Below are positions 1 through 10,216 of a stretch of 64,000 bases of DNA, piece by piece. The notes under the pieces were generated by a model that saw nothing but the letters and a program-made list of their open reading frames with translations, had not been told where the DNA came from and ran no database searches. A program made the translations under genes and the position numbers. Origin of the DNA: Allantophomopsis cytisporea (Eukaryota > Ascomycota > Leotiomycetes > Phacidiales > Phacidiaceae); contig CP103027.1 in NCBI GenBank assembly GCA_024752435.1, positions 744,001 to 808,000 on the forward strand. Reading direction: 5' to 3'. The number at the start of each line of letters is the position of its first letter. The stretch's first letter is position 1.

Positions 1-2
1 AC

Positions 3-827
3 ATCAACGATTACAGCAGTCAATTTCAGCGCGATTTCCTATTGCAGCTTCGGACTGCTCATGGTGAGAAGCAAGTGCAACTCAATCATTTTTACCAAGA
101 ATATATTGCAAACAAGGAGCACGTACATATGAACGCCACAAAATGGCCTTCTTTGACAGAGTTTGCTAAGTTTTTGGGACGTGAAGGCATTTGCAGGGTT
201 GAGGAAACAGATAAGGGTCTCTCAGTAGCTTGGATTGATAACTCACCAGAAGCACTTAGACGACAAGAGGCGATTCGGAAGAAGGACAGACAAGACAAGG
301 GTGACGAGGAGAGGGAACAAGCGTTAATCCGGGAACAAGTACGAAAAGCACAGCTTGATGCCGAACAGCGCGGAATAGAAGGTGGTGACGAAGGCGAAGG
401 AGAACTCAAACGCGAAGAAGGCGAAAAGATCAAGCTTAGCTTTGGAGCAAAGCCAAGTGCGGCTAAATCACAGACGTCTGCAGTAGCAGACAATGCTACT
501 CCCGAGCAAAGCTCTACTATTGTAGAACCAGTGTCATCAGAGGTTTCTGTGGCTGTAGAATCGGACTCGACACAGAGTGTAGCAGTAGATGCACCCTCTG
601 CATCAGCACCTACGAAGGTTACTATGAAGTTTGGTGCCTCGAGTAAGCCTAAAAATGTGTTTGCAGCAGCTAAGAAGAACGCTTTGGGAGGTAAAAAGGT
701 TGTCGCTATAGAGCAACCAAAGAAGATGAGTGAGGCCGAACGGATCATGAAAGAGGAGATTGAACGTAAGCGAAGCCGAGAAGCAAATGGTTCTAAAGGT
801 CCCTCTGCGAAACGACCGCGATTCTGA
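3..827 (+). CDS. KIN17: KIN17-like DNA/RNA-binding nuclear protein (5' partial)
   Basis: The frame is open from the left edge, so the N-terminus with the C2H2 zinc finger lies outside the window. The first visible residues (INDYSSQFQRDFLLQLRTAH) and the block WPSLTEFAKFLGREGICRVEE followed by GLSVAWID are the conserved central Kin17 domain, a winged-helix-like fold. A charged, probably helical stretch follows (EALRRQEAIRKKDRQDKGDEE), then a low-complexity Ser/Ala/Val tail with two KFGA-type motifs and a basic end (KRPRF) that could serve as a nuclear signal. Kin17 proteins bind curved DNA and RNA and are linked to replication, repair and splicing. The fungal form is shorter and lacks the C-terminal KOW domain of animals, as here. 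No intron is needed in the visible part. The gene converges on SPT4, with 270 bp between the stop codons. Confidence 0.9.
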   Translation: MNDYSSQFQRDFLLQLRTAHGEKQVQLNHFYQEYIANKEHVHMNATKWPSLTEFAKFLGREGICRVEETDKGLSVAWIDNSPEALRRQEAIRKKDRQDKGDEEREQALIREQVRKAQLDAEQRGIEGGDEGEGELKREEGEKIKLSFGAKPSAAKSQTSAVADNATPEQSSTIVEPVSSEVSVAVESDSTQSVAVDAPSASAPTKVTMKFGASSKPKNVFAAAKKNALGGKKVVAIEQPKKMSEAERIMKEEIERKRSREANGSKGPSAKRPRF

Positions 828-1097
828 AGGATTTCATTCTTTCATGTTTGGCAGCCATGCAAGTCGTATCTGTTTTATAAGCGGGAAGAATTCATCGTCA
901 TGGCGCAATTGATTCATAGATACCACGTCACTATAGGCATTTCAAAAATTCATTTGGTTCTTGATATCTTGGAGTTCCCACCTCATTTCGTAACTCCTGC
1001 CATTACCCATCCTTTTGCCCATATGACGCCAACGCAATGCAACTCAGCCATGAAACGCCGTACTTCCACCACTTATATTTTTCTTTTCTTTTCTATA

Positions 1098-1565
1098 TTA
1101 ATCGGCATCTGTGGCGCTTCCATCGCGTCTGAAGGAGACTGTTAGCAAGTGAAAAGTACATAACACAACACTTAACATACGGTATGTATCTGATTCTCGC
1201 AGTATTCTCCATCGTATCAATAACCTCCTCGGGCAATATTCCTGAGACCTTTGTCGCGTAGACACCTCGCACATAGCCATCTAGACGTTGCCATTTTGCG
1301 ACCCATGATTTTGCTGGATCTGCAAGAGTGATGAGACCCTCAAAGACCTGGGAGGTGCAATCTTGAACGGCTTCAGAGGAGCCAGCGAGCTGTAAAAACT
1401 CCTCACAATTCGGGCAGCCTTCTCGAAGAAACCTCTGATTTTTGTCAGCATAAGTTCTAGCCTTAGCGAAAAGCTCGAATATCGCACCTGTTGAGTTTGG
1501 ACAATGGAGCAAACCATGCAGGCTCTCAAGCTGCGCTGCTGGCCAGGAGGTACGAAATTCGACAT
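1098..1565 (-). CDS. SPT4: Transcription elongation factor Spt4
   Basis: Three exons give 120 aa: 1565-1488, 1434-1181 and 1128-1098, with introns of 53 and 52 nt (branch-like CTAAC before each acceptor). The protein starts MSNFVPPGQQ and has the Spt4 zinc finger, CMVC then CPNC, with the first intron between the two Cys pairs. The core follows (VQDCTSQVFEGLI, DPAKSWVAKWQRL, GVYATKVSGILPEEV) and the end is IPRDGSATDAD. Length matches the family (about 100-120 aa). Spt4 pairs with the NGN domain of Spt5 to form DSIF, which travels with RNA polymerase II and supports processivity. Its partner pathway includes BUR1, which is also in this window at 30.4-32.4 kb but is not linked in an operon-like sense. 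The gene is divergent from PPT1. An unspliced reading frame hides the true N- and C-termini. Confidence 0.93.
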
Positions 1566-1947
1566 AATTGACTGTTATAAGTGGTCTAATGCAGTAGAAC
1601 AGGTATTCAGAATGCCTGTAATTCGAAAAGAGGCAGGTCCGACAAGTTGTATGAGATAAAAGTAAACTTGAATGTTTGTTCGTGTATGTCAATCCGAACT
1701 GCCATCGGGACGGAACAATATTGTTGCCTATCGCCTTTCACCCCAGACCGAGGAGCGGCGAAACCCCTGCTCTCACTATCAACCGAAGTTCCTCGAAGCT
1801 CTATCAGAATTATTCGCCGTTCACTTAATACTTGTGGGACCTCTTTAAACAACCCCAACATTTGTATCGTTAATCGCCACATTTTGAGAAGACACAACAC
1901 GAAAACAATAATCAGTTTTCTTCCATTTGCTTATACAGGTCCATACA
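1566..1947. promoter_or_regulatory. Divergent intergenic region SPT4 / PPT1
   Basis: This 382-bp spacer lies between two start codons pointing away from each other, so it must hold both promoters and 5' leaders. Open frames inside it on either strand show no family resemblance. A TATACAG just before the PPT1 start resembles an acceptor site, so a leader intron for PPT1 is possible but not shown. Confidence 0.5.
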
Positions 1948-3651
1948 ATGGGCTCCGCAGCGGAAGAAGCAGTTGCTCTCAAGAACGAGGGTAACAAGGC
2001 CTTTGCAGCGCACGACTGGCCAAAAGCTATAGATTTCTACACCAAGGCAATTGAGAAAGACGATAAGCAGCCTACATATTACTCAAACAGGGCGCAGGTA
2101 TTTAGATATGGGTATTCTGTTATATGAATTCGTGCTGAATGGTTTAGGCAAATATCAAGTCCGAAGCATACGGATATGCCGTAGCCGATGCAACGAAAGC
2201 TGTGGAGCTGGACCCGAAGTTCGTCAAGGTATGCTTCTCAATAATCTTGCGTGTCGAAGCTTTGTCACACCAAGCTTACATATATTATAGGGGTATTATC
2301 GTCGTGCGATCGCCTACACTGCAATCCTTAAGTTCGAAGATGCCCTCAAGGACTTCAGAACTGTGGTGAAGTTGTCACCGAACGACAAGGATGGAAAGCT
2401 CAAATTGGCCGAATGCGAGAAAATTGTAAGACGAGTGCGATTCTTCAATGCCATCGAAGTTGGCGACGAACCATCGGCCGCCGAAGGCCTTGACCTCGAC
2501 TCGATGGTTGTGGGCGACGATTATGACGGTGTCAAGCTTGGTGATGAGATGACCGAAGAATTCATAACGGACATGATGGAGCGTTTCAAGAACGGCAAGA
2601 AGATTCACAGCAAATATGTTTATCAAATTATTTTGGCTGTCAAAAAGATCGTCTATGATGAGCCAACAATGGTGGAGATGGAGGTTGAGGATGATGCTCA
2701 GCTTACAGTTTGTGGCGATACCCACGGTATGTTTCATGGTGTTCCTGCGTTCGGCTACATCTGACCATAATACAGGCCAATACTTTGATCTCATGGAGCT
2801 GTTCAGACTCAATGGACTTCCAACAGAAAAGCACTACTACCTCTTCAACGGCGATTTTGTCGACAGAGGCTCGTGGTCTTGCGAGATCGCCCTTCTACTT
2901 TACGCTTACAAGTGGTTGAGACCAGGCCAGTTCTTCATCAACCGCGGAAATCACGAGACTGACGATATGAACCGCGCCTATGGTTTCGAGGGAGAATGCA
3001 AGTACAAGTATAATGAGAGAACATTCAAGCTCTTCTCCGAGAGTTTCTCTGCACTTCCTCTCGCAACTCTGATCGGCAAGAAGTACTTGGTCCTTCATGG
3101 CGGGCTCTTCTCAGATGACAAGATTACATTGGATGATATTCGTAAGCTTAACAGACATAACCAAAGGCAACCAGGCCACGCGGGTTTGATGATGGAAATG
3201 CTTTGGACCGATCCACAGACCATGCCTGGTCGTGGCCCAAGTAAGAGAGGTGTTGGTATGCAATTCGGACCAGATGTCACCAAGAGATTCTGTGACAACA
3301 ACGGTCTGGAGGCCATCATCCGCAGTCACGAGGTCCGCATGGAGGGTTACGAGGAAGAGCACAACGGAAAGTGTATTACTGGTAAGCTATATACAATGAT
3401 CAGTTGCATTATCGCTCACTAACACGTCTGCAGTCTTTTCTGCACCAAGATATTGCGACAGCACCGAGAACAAAGGTGCTTACATTAACATCAAGTCTGA
3501 TTACAAGCTCGAGTTCCACAAGTTCGACGCTGTGCCTCACCCTGACATCAAGCCCATGGTACGTAACTGCATTCCACCCGTCTCCTTGACTACCACTGAC
3601 CGCCCATCTCAGGCATATGCCCAAAATAACTCATTGATGTCAATGACATAA
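1948..3651 (+). CDS. PPT1: Serine/threonine protein phosphatase 5 (TPR-PPP)
   Basis: Six exons give 478 aa: 1948-2097, 2148-2228, 2291-2726, 2776-3381, 3434-3558 and 3613-3651. All junctions are GT-AG and the phase is kept. The N-terminus is a three-repeat TPR domain (ALKNEGNKAFAAHDWPKAID, then NRAQANIKSEAYGYAVADAT, then KFVKGYYRRAIA). The linker (FFNAIEV...) leads into the PPP catalytic domain, with the metal and active-site motifs GDTHGQ, GDFVDRG and RGNHE, then HGGL and RYCD. The protein ends AYAQNNSLMSMT, the short C-terminal helix that together with the TPRs holds the enzyme autoinhibited. PP5/Ppt1 dephosphorylates Hsp90 and its co-chaperones after docking through the TPR to the chaperone's MEEVD tail. 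The length is normal for fungal Ppt1. The start at 1948 (MGSAAEEAVALK) is the first ATG in frame before the TPR. Confidence 0.95.
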
Positions 3652-3961
3652 TTTGGCCATCTAGAATAATACCAAAAGTTTTCTTATAGCGGCATACAGG
3701 ACGTCGGTATCGGAGATTGAACCTCTTTGGATCATATGACTGGACATGATAGCAGCGAGAGATTATGACCTTATGGATACATGAACAGAGCGAACTGTAT
3801 AGTAGACATAGCATGGCGCATGGTATGGGTAGTACGACATGGCGGTAGTATATAGCTAGCCACGCAGTAACCAAAACCCGATTTCTCGATCTTCTGGTTA
3901 TGAGCTACTGCTGTAGCTTCAGGTCTTGGCTGGGAGCTGTCTTAATGCAGAGTGTCAACTC
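3652..3961. other. Convergent 3' spacer PPT1 / POP8-like gene
   Basis: The 310 bp between two facing stop codons should hold both 3' UTRs and polyadenylation signals. No coding segment is recognisable in it; the 94-codon minus-strand frame here looks random. Confidence 0.5.
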
Positions 3962-4390
3962 TCAAGAGTTCCATATTTGCTCAATGTCTCGATTCGCAAT
4001 AAGAGTGCTTAGCCAATTCCCTGATCCTTTAACTCTCCAGCCCACTTGGGCATCCTCAGTTCCTCCTACCCACCCCCCGACGGCTGCAATGACAGCACTG
4101 AGGTCCTGTCTTGGCATGCGAATCCAGCAATCCTTGCTCTCTATCTTGAGGAAATCTATAGCAATAGCCGATCCTGTGAGACCGAGAAATCGTGTGAGAG
4201 CAGATGTCAAATGAGAACGAAAGGTGACGATGTCGACTTCGTCGTTCTTTGGAGAATCAAATATCAAAGAAAGATGTGCGTATGCGAACTGTGGTTGCTT
4301 AATGGTCCTGGTGCTGATCTCGTGACCTTTAGATGGGTTCTCGGTCGAAGCCTTGCGTTTAGAGCTTGTGTCTGCCGCGATGTCTAGCAT
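3962..4390 (-). CDS. POP8: RNase P/MRP protein subunit Pop8-like
   Basis: A single exon of 142 aa when started at the ATG at 4390 (MLDIAADTSSKRK). The frame stays open upstream to 4510, but that extension is unlike a protein, and an ATG pair at 4420/4417 is the other candidate start. The body (FAYAHLSLIF, VTFRSHLTSALTRFLGLTG, then DCWIRMPRQDLSAVIAAVGG) has the compact alpha-beta pattern of the fungal Pop8 (Rpp14/Pop5-like) family, including the RMPR(Q/E)D segment. Pop8 is a small subunit of nuclear RNase P and RNase MRP, which process tRNA and rRNA precursors. It is divergent from ESS2 and convergent with PPT1. The family call rests on remembered motif patterns in a fast-evolving family, so it is less sure than the neighbours. 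Confidence 0.7.
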   Translation of the reverse strand: MLDIAADTSSKRKASTENPSKGHEISTRTIKQPQFAYAHLSLIFDSPKNDEVDIVTFRSHLTSALTRFLGLTGSAIAIDFLKIESKDCWIRMPRQDLSAVIAAVGGWVGGTEDAQVGWRVKGSGNWLSTLIANRDIEQIWNS

Positions 4391-4683
4391 GCCATGTTTT
4401 TCAATTGTGACCACCATCATCAAGATAATTGCAGATCTATCGAACCCCTCGATATCCGGCCGCTGAGTTTTGTGTCGTGTCCGAAGATTTTGCACAGATA
4501 CAATTGGCAATGTTTTCCCTTTGCGCCTTCACAAGCATATGAATTTCCCTCAAGGCTGCGGCCTTCGCTAAGGCACAAACGATTAGCGCAGCCTTGCGCA
4601 AGGCGGCGACAATGATCTGACTGCTTGTGATTATATTCACCTCTTCTTCATGGTTGCAAATCTAAGAGCCAACAGAGGGAGCT
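4391..4683. promoter_or_regulatory. Divergent promoter POP8-like / ESS2 with two GC-rich palindromes
   Basis: A 293-bp spacer. It contains an imperfect hairpin at 4561-4574 (GCCTT/AAGGC arms) and a perfect 14-bp palindrome at 4591-4604 (GCCTTGCGCAAGGC), so the same GCCTT/AAGGC arms occur twice within 45 bp. These could be binding sites for a dimeric regulator of either gene. That is inference only. Confidence 0.4.
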
Positions 4684-6033
4684 ATGGCTTCATCAAATTC
4701 TTTGGTTAAAAGGTCTACCGATACGGAGCTGATGCCTCCACCCACAAAACGCATCAAGCGACCTCAGAAAGTTCTTGACGAGGATACCTATACAGATGCC
4801 ATCTCGGAGATCATTGCTCGCGACTTCTTCCCGGGGCTACTCGAGACGGAAACTCAACAAGAATACCTTGACGCGTTAGAGTCGGAAGATGGAGCATGGA
4901 TTTCAAGCGCTCATCGCAGGCTTACACAAGTCATGACGCCTGGCCGAAAGCGGGGAAGAAGAGGGACATCTATACAAACGCCTGGTCCGGCATCAGCAAC
5001 GCCAGTAGGATATGGTGGTGAGACTCCAATGTCAGTCACTTCGGGAATGTCTACGGCAACGACTCAAACACCCGCCAAACCCGATGTCGATACGAATATG
5101 AGCCTAGACCAATTTCAAGCGAAATATACATCTGAAGATAATGAGAGCTTTTACAAGTTATTAGACAAGCAGAATGAGAAGAAAGCTGAGAAGTACGCTT
5201 GGATGTGGAGAGGGAACAAACTGTCGTCGAAACAGCAGATCAAGCAGAAGGAAGTGGAGACAAAACTGTTAGAGAGTAGGCATAGTCTTGAGGATGATGG
5301 ATGGAAGAAGGATAGATTGGCGATTAAGAGCTCTTCCGACAAGCCCGCCAAACCCGACGGCTGGAAGGCAAAGCCTAGGAATAATCTCATGTTTGCGCCG
5401 GACAGTGTCGAAGACTCGGTTGAGACAATAGCCCAAAAAGCTCAAGTCGAATCAAGAGCGGCACCGAAGGGGGTGGTGTACAACAATACCCGTATGCCAG
5501 TATCCGAGCCACAGACAGCCTCAAACAGAGCATCATCACCAACTTTGTCAGCCATAAGAGCAGCCATAGCAGGACGTCCGAGAGCAACTGATACAGAATC
5601 CGGATATGACGGCGGCGAGACTCCACGGGTGAACGGATATGCCTTTGTAGATGATGAGCCCGAGGAGCATGAATATCTCGCGCCACCCCCAAAGATCGAT
5701 CTTGGGAAGGGAGATGCTACGCCGAACCCGTTTAGGATCAATGCGCAAAGCGCCAGAGAAGATCTTCATCATCGAATGGTAGACCAGGCAGCAAAGAAGA
5801 AGAGATCGTCATCAAAGATGGGTCTTACTGGCAAAATTGATCAAACACCTATACCGAAGTTCCCCAGTAGCCCAAGAGTCGGAGCGGGCGGACTGACGCC
5901 TGCAGCTCAGCGTCTTTGGAGCAGAGTGGGCAGTTCGAGTAGGATTGGGACACCGGGAGGATTTACGAGTAATACACCCGGTGGCATGAAAAGGGGCTCG
6001 GGACTACGATCAGGCTGGACTCCACGGAAGTGA
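4684..6033 (+). CDS. ESS2: ESS2/DGCR14 (Bis1-like) nuclear splicing factor
   Basis: A single exon of 449 aa. The N-terminal block KVLDEDTYTDAISEIIARDFFPGL is the signature of the Es2/DGCR14 family. It is followed by a Thr-Pro-rich linker, the conserved middle (MSLDQFQAKYTSEDNESFYKLLDKQN, EKYAWMWRGN) and the C-terminal part (PNPFRINAQSAREDLHHRMVDQAAKK, TPAAQRLWSRVGS). Family members are nuclear and co-purify with the C-complex spliceosome; the fission yeast form is Bis1. Length is typical (450-480 aa). Many TP sites in the linker (QTPGPASATP, GGETPMS) suggest proline-directed phosphorylation. The start is the first ATG after the divergent promoter shared with the POP8-like gene. COQ8 follows on the same strand after 503 bp. 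Confidence 0.92.
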   Translation: MASSNSLVKRSTDTELMPPPTKRIKRPQKVLDEDTYTDAISEIIARDFFPGLLETETQQEYLDALESEDGAWISSAHRRLTQVMTPGRKRGRRGTSIQTPGPASATPVGYGGETPMSVTSGMSTATTQTPAKPDVDTNMSLDQFQAKYTSEDNESFYKLLDKQNEKKAEKYAWMWRGNKLSSKQQIKQKEVETKLLESRHSLEDDGWKKDRLAIKSSSDKPAKPDGWKAKPRNNLMFAPDSVEDSVETIAQKAQVESRAAPKGVVYNNTRMPVSEPQTASNRASSPTLSAIRAAIAGRPRATDTESGYDGGETPRVNGYAFVDDEPEEHEYLAPPPKIDLGKGDATPNPFRINAQSAREDLHHRMVDQAAKKKRSSSKMGLTGKIDQTPIPKFPSSPRVGAGGLTPAAQRLWSRVGSSSRIGTPGGFTSNTPGGMKRGSGLRSGWTPRK

Positions 6034-6536
6034 GACGTGTTGAATAATATGAGAGGGTGGGAGGTAGACTATTTGGGGTTTCAACGGCGCTATTAGATAC
6101 CCACTACAACACAAAGGTTGTGTCATGAAATTGAATTGTTTACTTGAATTACTTGTAGCGTTTCGTGCGTTGCTCGTCATCAATTGAGAAATCAGGGTGA
6201 TAACATTGATTACAAGAATAACATAAATGGCTATGTGATCATGAAGACTGAGACGTGTACAAATATAAGACTTCAAATCAAATTGCTTAGCTTTTCAAAC
6301 TATTTCTTAAAATTATCGAATACATGGTTTCAACAAATTTTGATATCGTCCGATAATGGAACGAGAATGGTAGTAGCCTTGCTATATTTTTGTGCCGAGC
6401 ACCTCAGCCTCGCCAGTCTCATGCGTCATGCTTCCATCCATCAACCATTCAAGATTGAGCTCGACATAGATCCTACTATGTTATAGTTAACTCGGAGAAT
6501 TGACTGATATTTAAACCTAGTTCGAGATTTCCTGTC
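6034..6536. other. Intergenic spacer ESS2 - COQ8
   Basis: About 500 bp holding the ESS2 3' end and the COQ8 promoter. It is AT-rich in the middle. No coding or RNA feature is visible. Confidence 0.5.
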
Positions 6537-9238
6537 ATGTCCGGTCGAAGACTTTTGGATGTGGCAGCTTTGTTCAATGCCTCTCGCGGCGTTGCACAGA
6601 AGCATATCGCACTGAGGTCTCGACAGCTCGATGTATACAATAGGACATCTAGTCTTGCTAAAGCGGTGAAGAGCCAGACGGATCGGGTCACTGAGACGGC
6701 GAAAGCAGCTTCGTTCCTAGCTTCACGATTGAATGAGAGTGCACCTGCTTGGACCGCCGACGCTGAAGAACCTGGCCATGGACAAGCTCCGACAGACACA
6801 GATGCGCCGATTCCAAGCAAGAAAAGCACTGACAATGCGACTTCGAGTGGAAAGGTGAAGGTAGGCTTAGAACAAGATCATCACTATGAGAAGTCGGGGG
6901 AGTCTACTGTTGTGGACGCAGTTCCTGAGGAGGAGCTGAAGATAAAACAAGAAAAGGCCGATCGCTACCCATTACCCGACGGAACAATTCCTCCTAAAGG
7001 CTCGAAAATCAATGTTTCAAAGATTGATCAAGACGTCGTATCAGAAAGATCACCGGAACCAGTAAAGGCGCCAGTCAATGGACAAGAGGGGTTCACGCCG
7101 GCATCGTGGGGAGCTTCGACAATTCCTATACCTGAAAAGTCGAAAAGCCTTCGCCTAGATGAAGCACGTCAATTCCTGGGACAGTCTGAACAGCAGATAT
7201 CATCTCAGTCAGCGAAGCCATCATCATATAGAACTTCTGACCAGCTTCTTGAAGGTCATGACCAGGATGTGTTTTATAGTCCCTCGGGCGAAACACCATC
7301 AGTGTTATCCTCTCTGCCAAAGGTTAAAATTCCAAAACAAACTGAAGATACACAAGGTGGTGATGAGCATATTTCAGATGGGCAGATCAACTCAGACTCG
7401 TATTATTCCTCAAAAGGCCAACAGGCTGCTGCGCGTGTTGCTTCCGTTAAGGTACCTCTAGAGCAGGAAACGCCAGAAGATGCTAACATGGAGATATTCT
7501 ACAGCCCGAGAGTGGCTAAATTACTTGGTGGGAAGACTCATACGGGGCAGGCAGCATCGAAGAGGAAGGACTTTGAATTAAATTCCGCAGTGCATACGCC
7601 TGTACCACCAAACCCGTTATCAGTGGGCAAGGATCAAGACGCATGCAATGTGCGCACACCAACAAAACCTCACCCTCTAGATCCAAATGCTAACCAAAGA
7701 GCTGCAACAAATTCTTCTTCGCCGGAATCCACTGGTGCCATCGACGATGAGCTTCAAAAACTTGCTGATGACATTTCCAAAGCCACAGGTAGTGTTCAAC
7801 AGTCAGTGCCGGTAAGCTACGTCAATGAAAGGCATAAATCTGTCTATGCATTTACTGATCACTAACAGCCTTCTCATAGGATCAAACTATAGTAGCTTCA
7901 GAACCAGCACCATATCAGATGAGGGAGTCTCGAATTCCCTCGTCTCGGCTTGGTCGACTTTGGAATTATGGTGGCTTGGCAGCTGGTATGTTCGGCGGTG
8001 CCATCAGTGAAGGTATTCGCAGGGCTACAGGAAGTGGCGGAGAAGGGTCATATATGCTGAGCCCAGGAAATATGGACAGACTCGTGGCGAAACTCTCTAG
8101 GATGAGGGGCGCTGCTCTCAAACTCGGCCAAATGATGAGCTTCCAGGATGAGAAGATGTTCCCAGCTGCCATTCAGCAAGTTCTTCAGCGTGTCCAAGAT
8201 AGTGCAGATTACATGCCAGCATCGCAACGAGATAAAGTACTGGCTACGAATCTTGGCCCCAAATGGAGGGAATTGTTTTCATCTTTTGAAGAAAAGCCTC
8301 TAGCTGCAGCCTCAATCGGGCAAGTCCATAGTGCAGTATTGGCTTCTACTGGAGAGAAGGTTGCCGTTAAGGTGCAGTACCCAGGGGTTGCAGGCTCTAT
8401 CGACTCCGATCTCAACAATCTAGCAGTGCTTCTCACTGCATCTAAACTCCTTCCCAAAGGCCTGTATTTAGACAAGACTATCGCAAATGCTCGCGTGGAG
8501 CTTGGCTGGGAATGCGATTACATACGTGAAGCAGAAGCTGCTCAGCGATTCCAAGAGCTTCTCGCAGATGACCGCGACACCTTCGTCGTGCCCAAGGTCT
8601 ACCCCGAAGCCTCTGGGGCGCAGGTCCTCACCATGGAATTTATGGAAGGCAAAGGAGTGACGAAAGTAACGAATTTCACACAGGAGCAGAAAGATCGCAT
8701 TGGCACACAAATCCTACGTCTTTGCCTCCGCGAGATCACCGAGTTCAAATTCATGCAAACAGACCCCAACTGGACCAACTTCCTTTACAACGCAGATACC
8801 ACCAAGCTTGAGCTCCTTGACTTTGGTGCATCGCGAGAATACCCTGAAGAGTTCATCGATAAGTACTCGCGTCTGCTTGTCGCCGCTTCGCGTACCGATA
8901 AGGCACTCGTACGGGATCTATCCATCGAGTTGCGCTATCTCACTGGCGATGAATCAAAGGCCATGCTTAACGCTCATATATCCTCCGTTCTCACACTCGC
9001 TGAGCCCTTCCTTGATTCTAGCCCTGAGGTCTATGACTTCAAAGACCAGACGATTACTGAGCGTGTCAAAGCTTTAATTCCTATCATGATTAGAGAAAGA
9101 TTGGCACCCCCTCCCGAGGAGACGTATAGTCTGCATCGCAAGTTGAGTGGCGCATTCTTATTGTGTGCTAGGCTCGGCAGTCGGGTTAGGTGTCGGGAGT
9201 TGTTTGAAGAGAGTATGGGGAAGGCCGGGTTATTGTAG
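6537..9238 (+). CDS. COQ8: COQ8/ABC1 atypical kinase-ATPase of ubiquinone biosynthesis
   Basis: Two exons, 6537-7811 and 7880-9238, with a 68-nt intron (CTAAC branch), give 877 aa. The C-terminal ~440 residues are the UbiB/ADCK core: the KxGQ helix (RGAALKLGQMMSF, near residue 506), the alanine-rich loop AAASIGQVHSA that replaces the glycine-rich loop, VAVKVQYPGV, and the metal-binding LLDFGASRE. Coq8 sits at the matrix face of the inner mitochondrial membrane and sustains the CoQ synthome. The N-terminal ~425 residues are low-complexity and acidic, far longer than in yeast Coq8 (501 aa in total), although long tails occur in filamentous ascomycetes. The tail contains three FYSP/YYSS units (see findings). 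The very N-terminus (MSGRRLLDVAALFNASRG) is basic and amphipathic, as expected for mitochondrial import. Confidence 0.95.
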
Positions 9239-10216
9239 GTTCGAATTATATGTATTATATACTGTAAATATATAGGGAGGAAAATCATCTCATTTACTTT
9301 GGTTAGACTATTACATATCATATTGTGAATGAAACATACACTTGAACTAACTGCTATCAGTTGTTGTTGGAAAGAAATTGTCTATTGGTGGCCACTTAAC
9401 ATAATATCCTAGTGCAAATAAAGCAAATTCGGCTATCAATACCAAGGCATCATCAACAAGAGCTCAAACAATTCACCCTTGGTAATACTGTCACTTGAGA
9501 TAAGACAAAATGTTCGTTTTAAGATATGTTGATATTTCAACTACTGATCCAGGCATTCGGGACTTATCTGACATGTAATAACTCCTTTCTCTTGAACACT
9601 CTCCTTCTTAGTGTAAAGTAGGTGCACTGTGAGATTTCGTATCATATGTGGTATTATACGCCTTAGATCGATCCTGATACCACAAGGTGATCAGTTCTCA
9701 CACGGTCGTCAACCTCCTCGTTTGATGTACATCTCGTGACTCTAACAACTTCGTACTATTTGTGGCTGACCGTTGAGCGTGGCGGAACACTTGACGACGG
9801 AGTACGCAGGTTGATTTATACGGAGTTCTTAGCAGTCAAATGGCGATTGATTAACGAGAGATGTTTGTGATTTGAAACAGCTTGAACCCTTGGTACGGAC
9901 ATTGGCCAGGCAATGTTTGATCATTAGCATCATGTTATTTTAACATAGTGAGGATCTCCGGTTAGGTTGTGGTTTCACCACAGATATTGAAGAACTGTTT
10001 GTATGTGCGAAGTTCATGTTTGAGAATTCAGTGTCTTGATATCGGATCTCACTTCTAATAGATCCATAATAGCATTATCTCAGTCTTTCAACACCACTAA
10101 AGGTGAATTGATCACATGCAAAATGCCAACCAGAAAAGACGAGCTGAAGGAATCTAAGCCTTCAACCATGCTCAACCACAACGCCACCCAATGTTCCAAA
10201 CCATGAACCAAACTCC
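9239..10216. other. Convergent spacer COQ8 / HAD-phosphatase gene
   Basis: 978 bp between two stop codons, AT-rich. I see no open frame of note, no tRNA-like sequence and no repeat. Presumably it holds the 3' UTRs. Confidence 0.5.
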
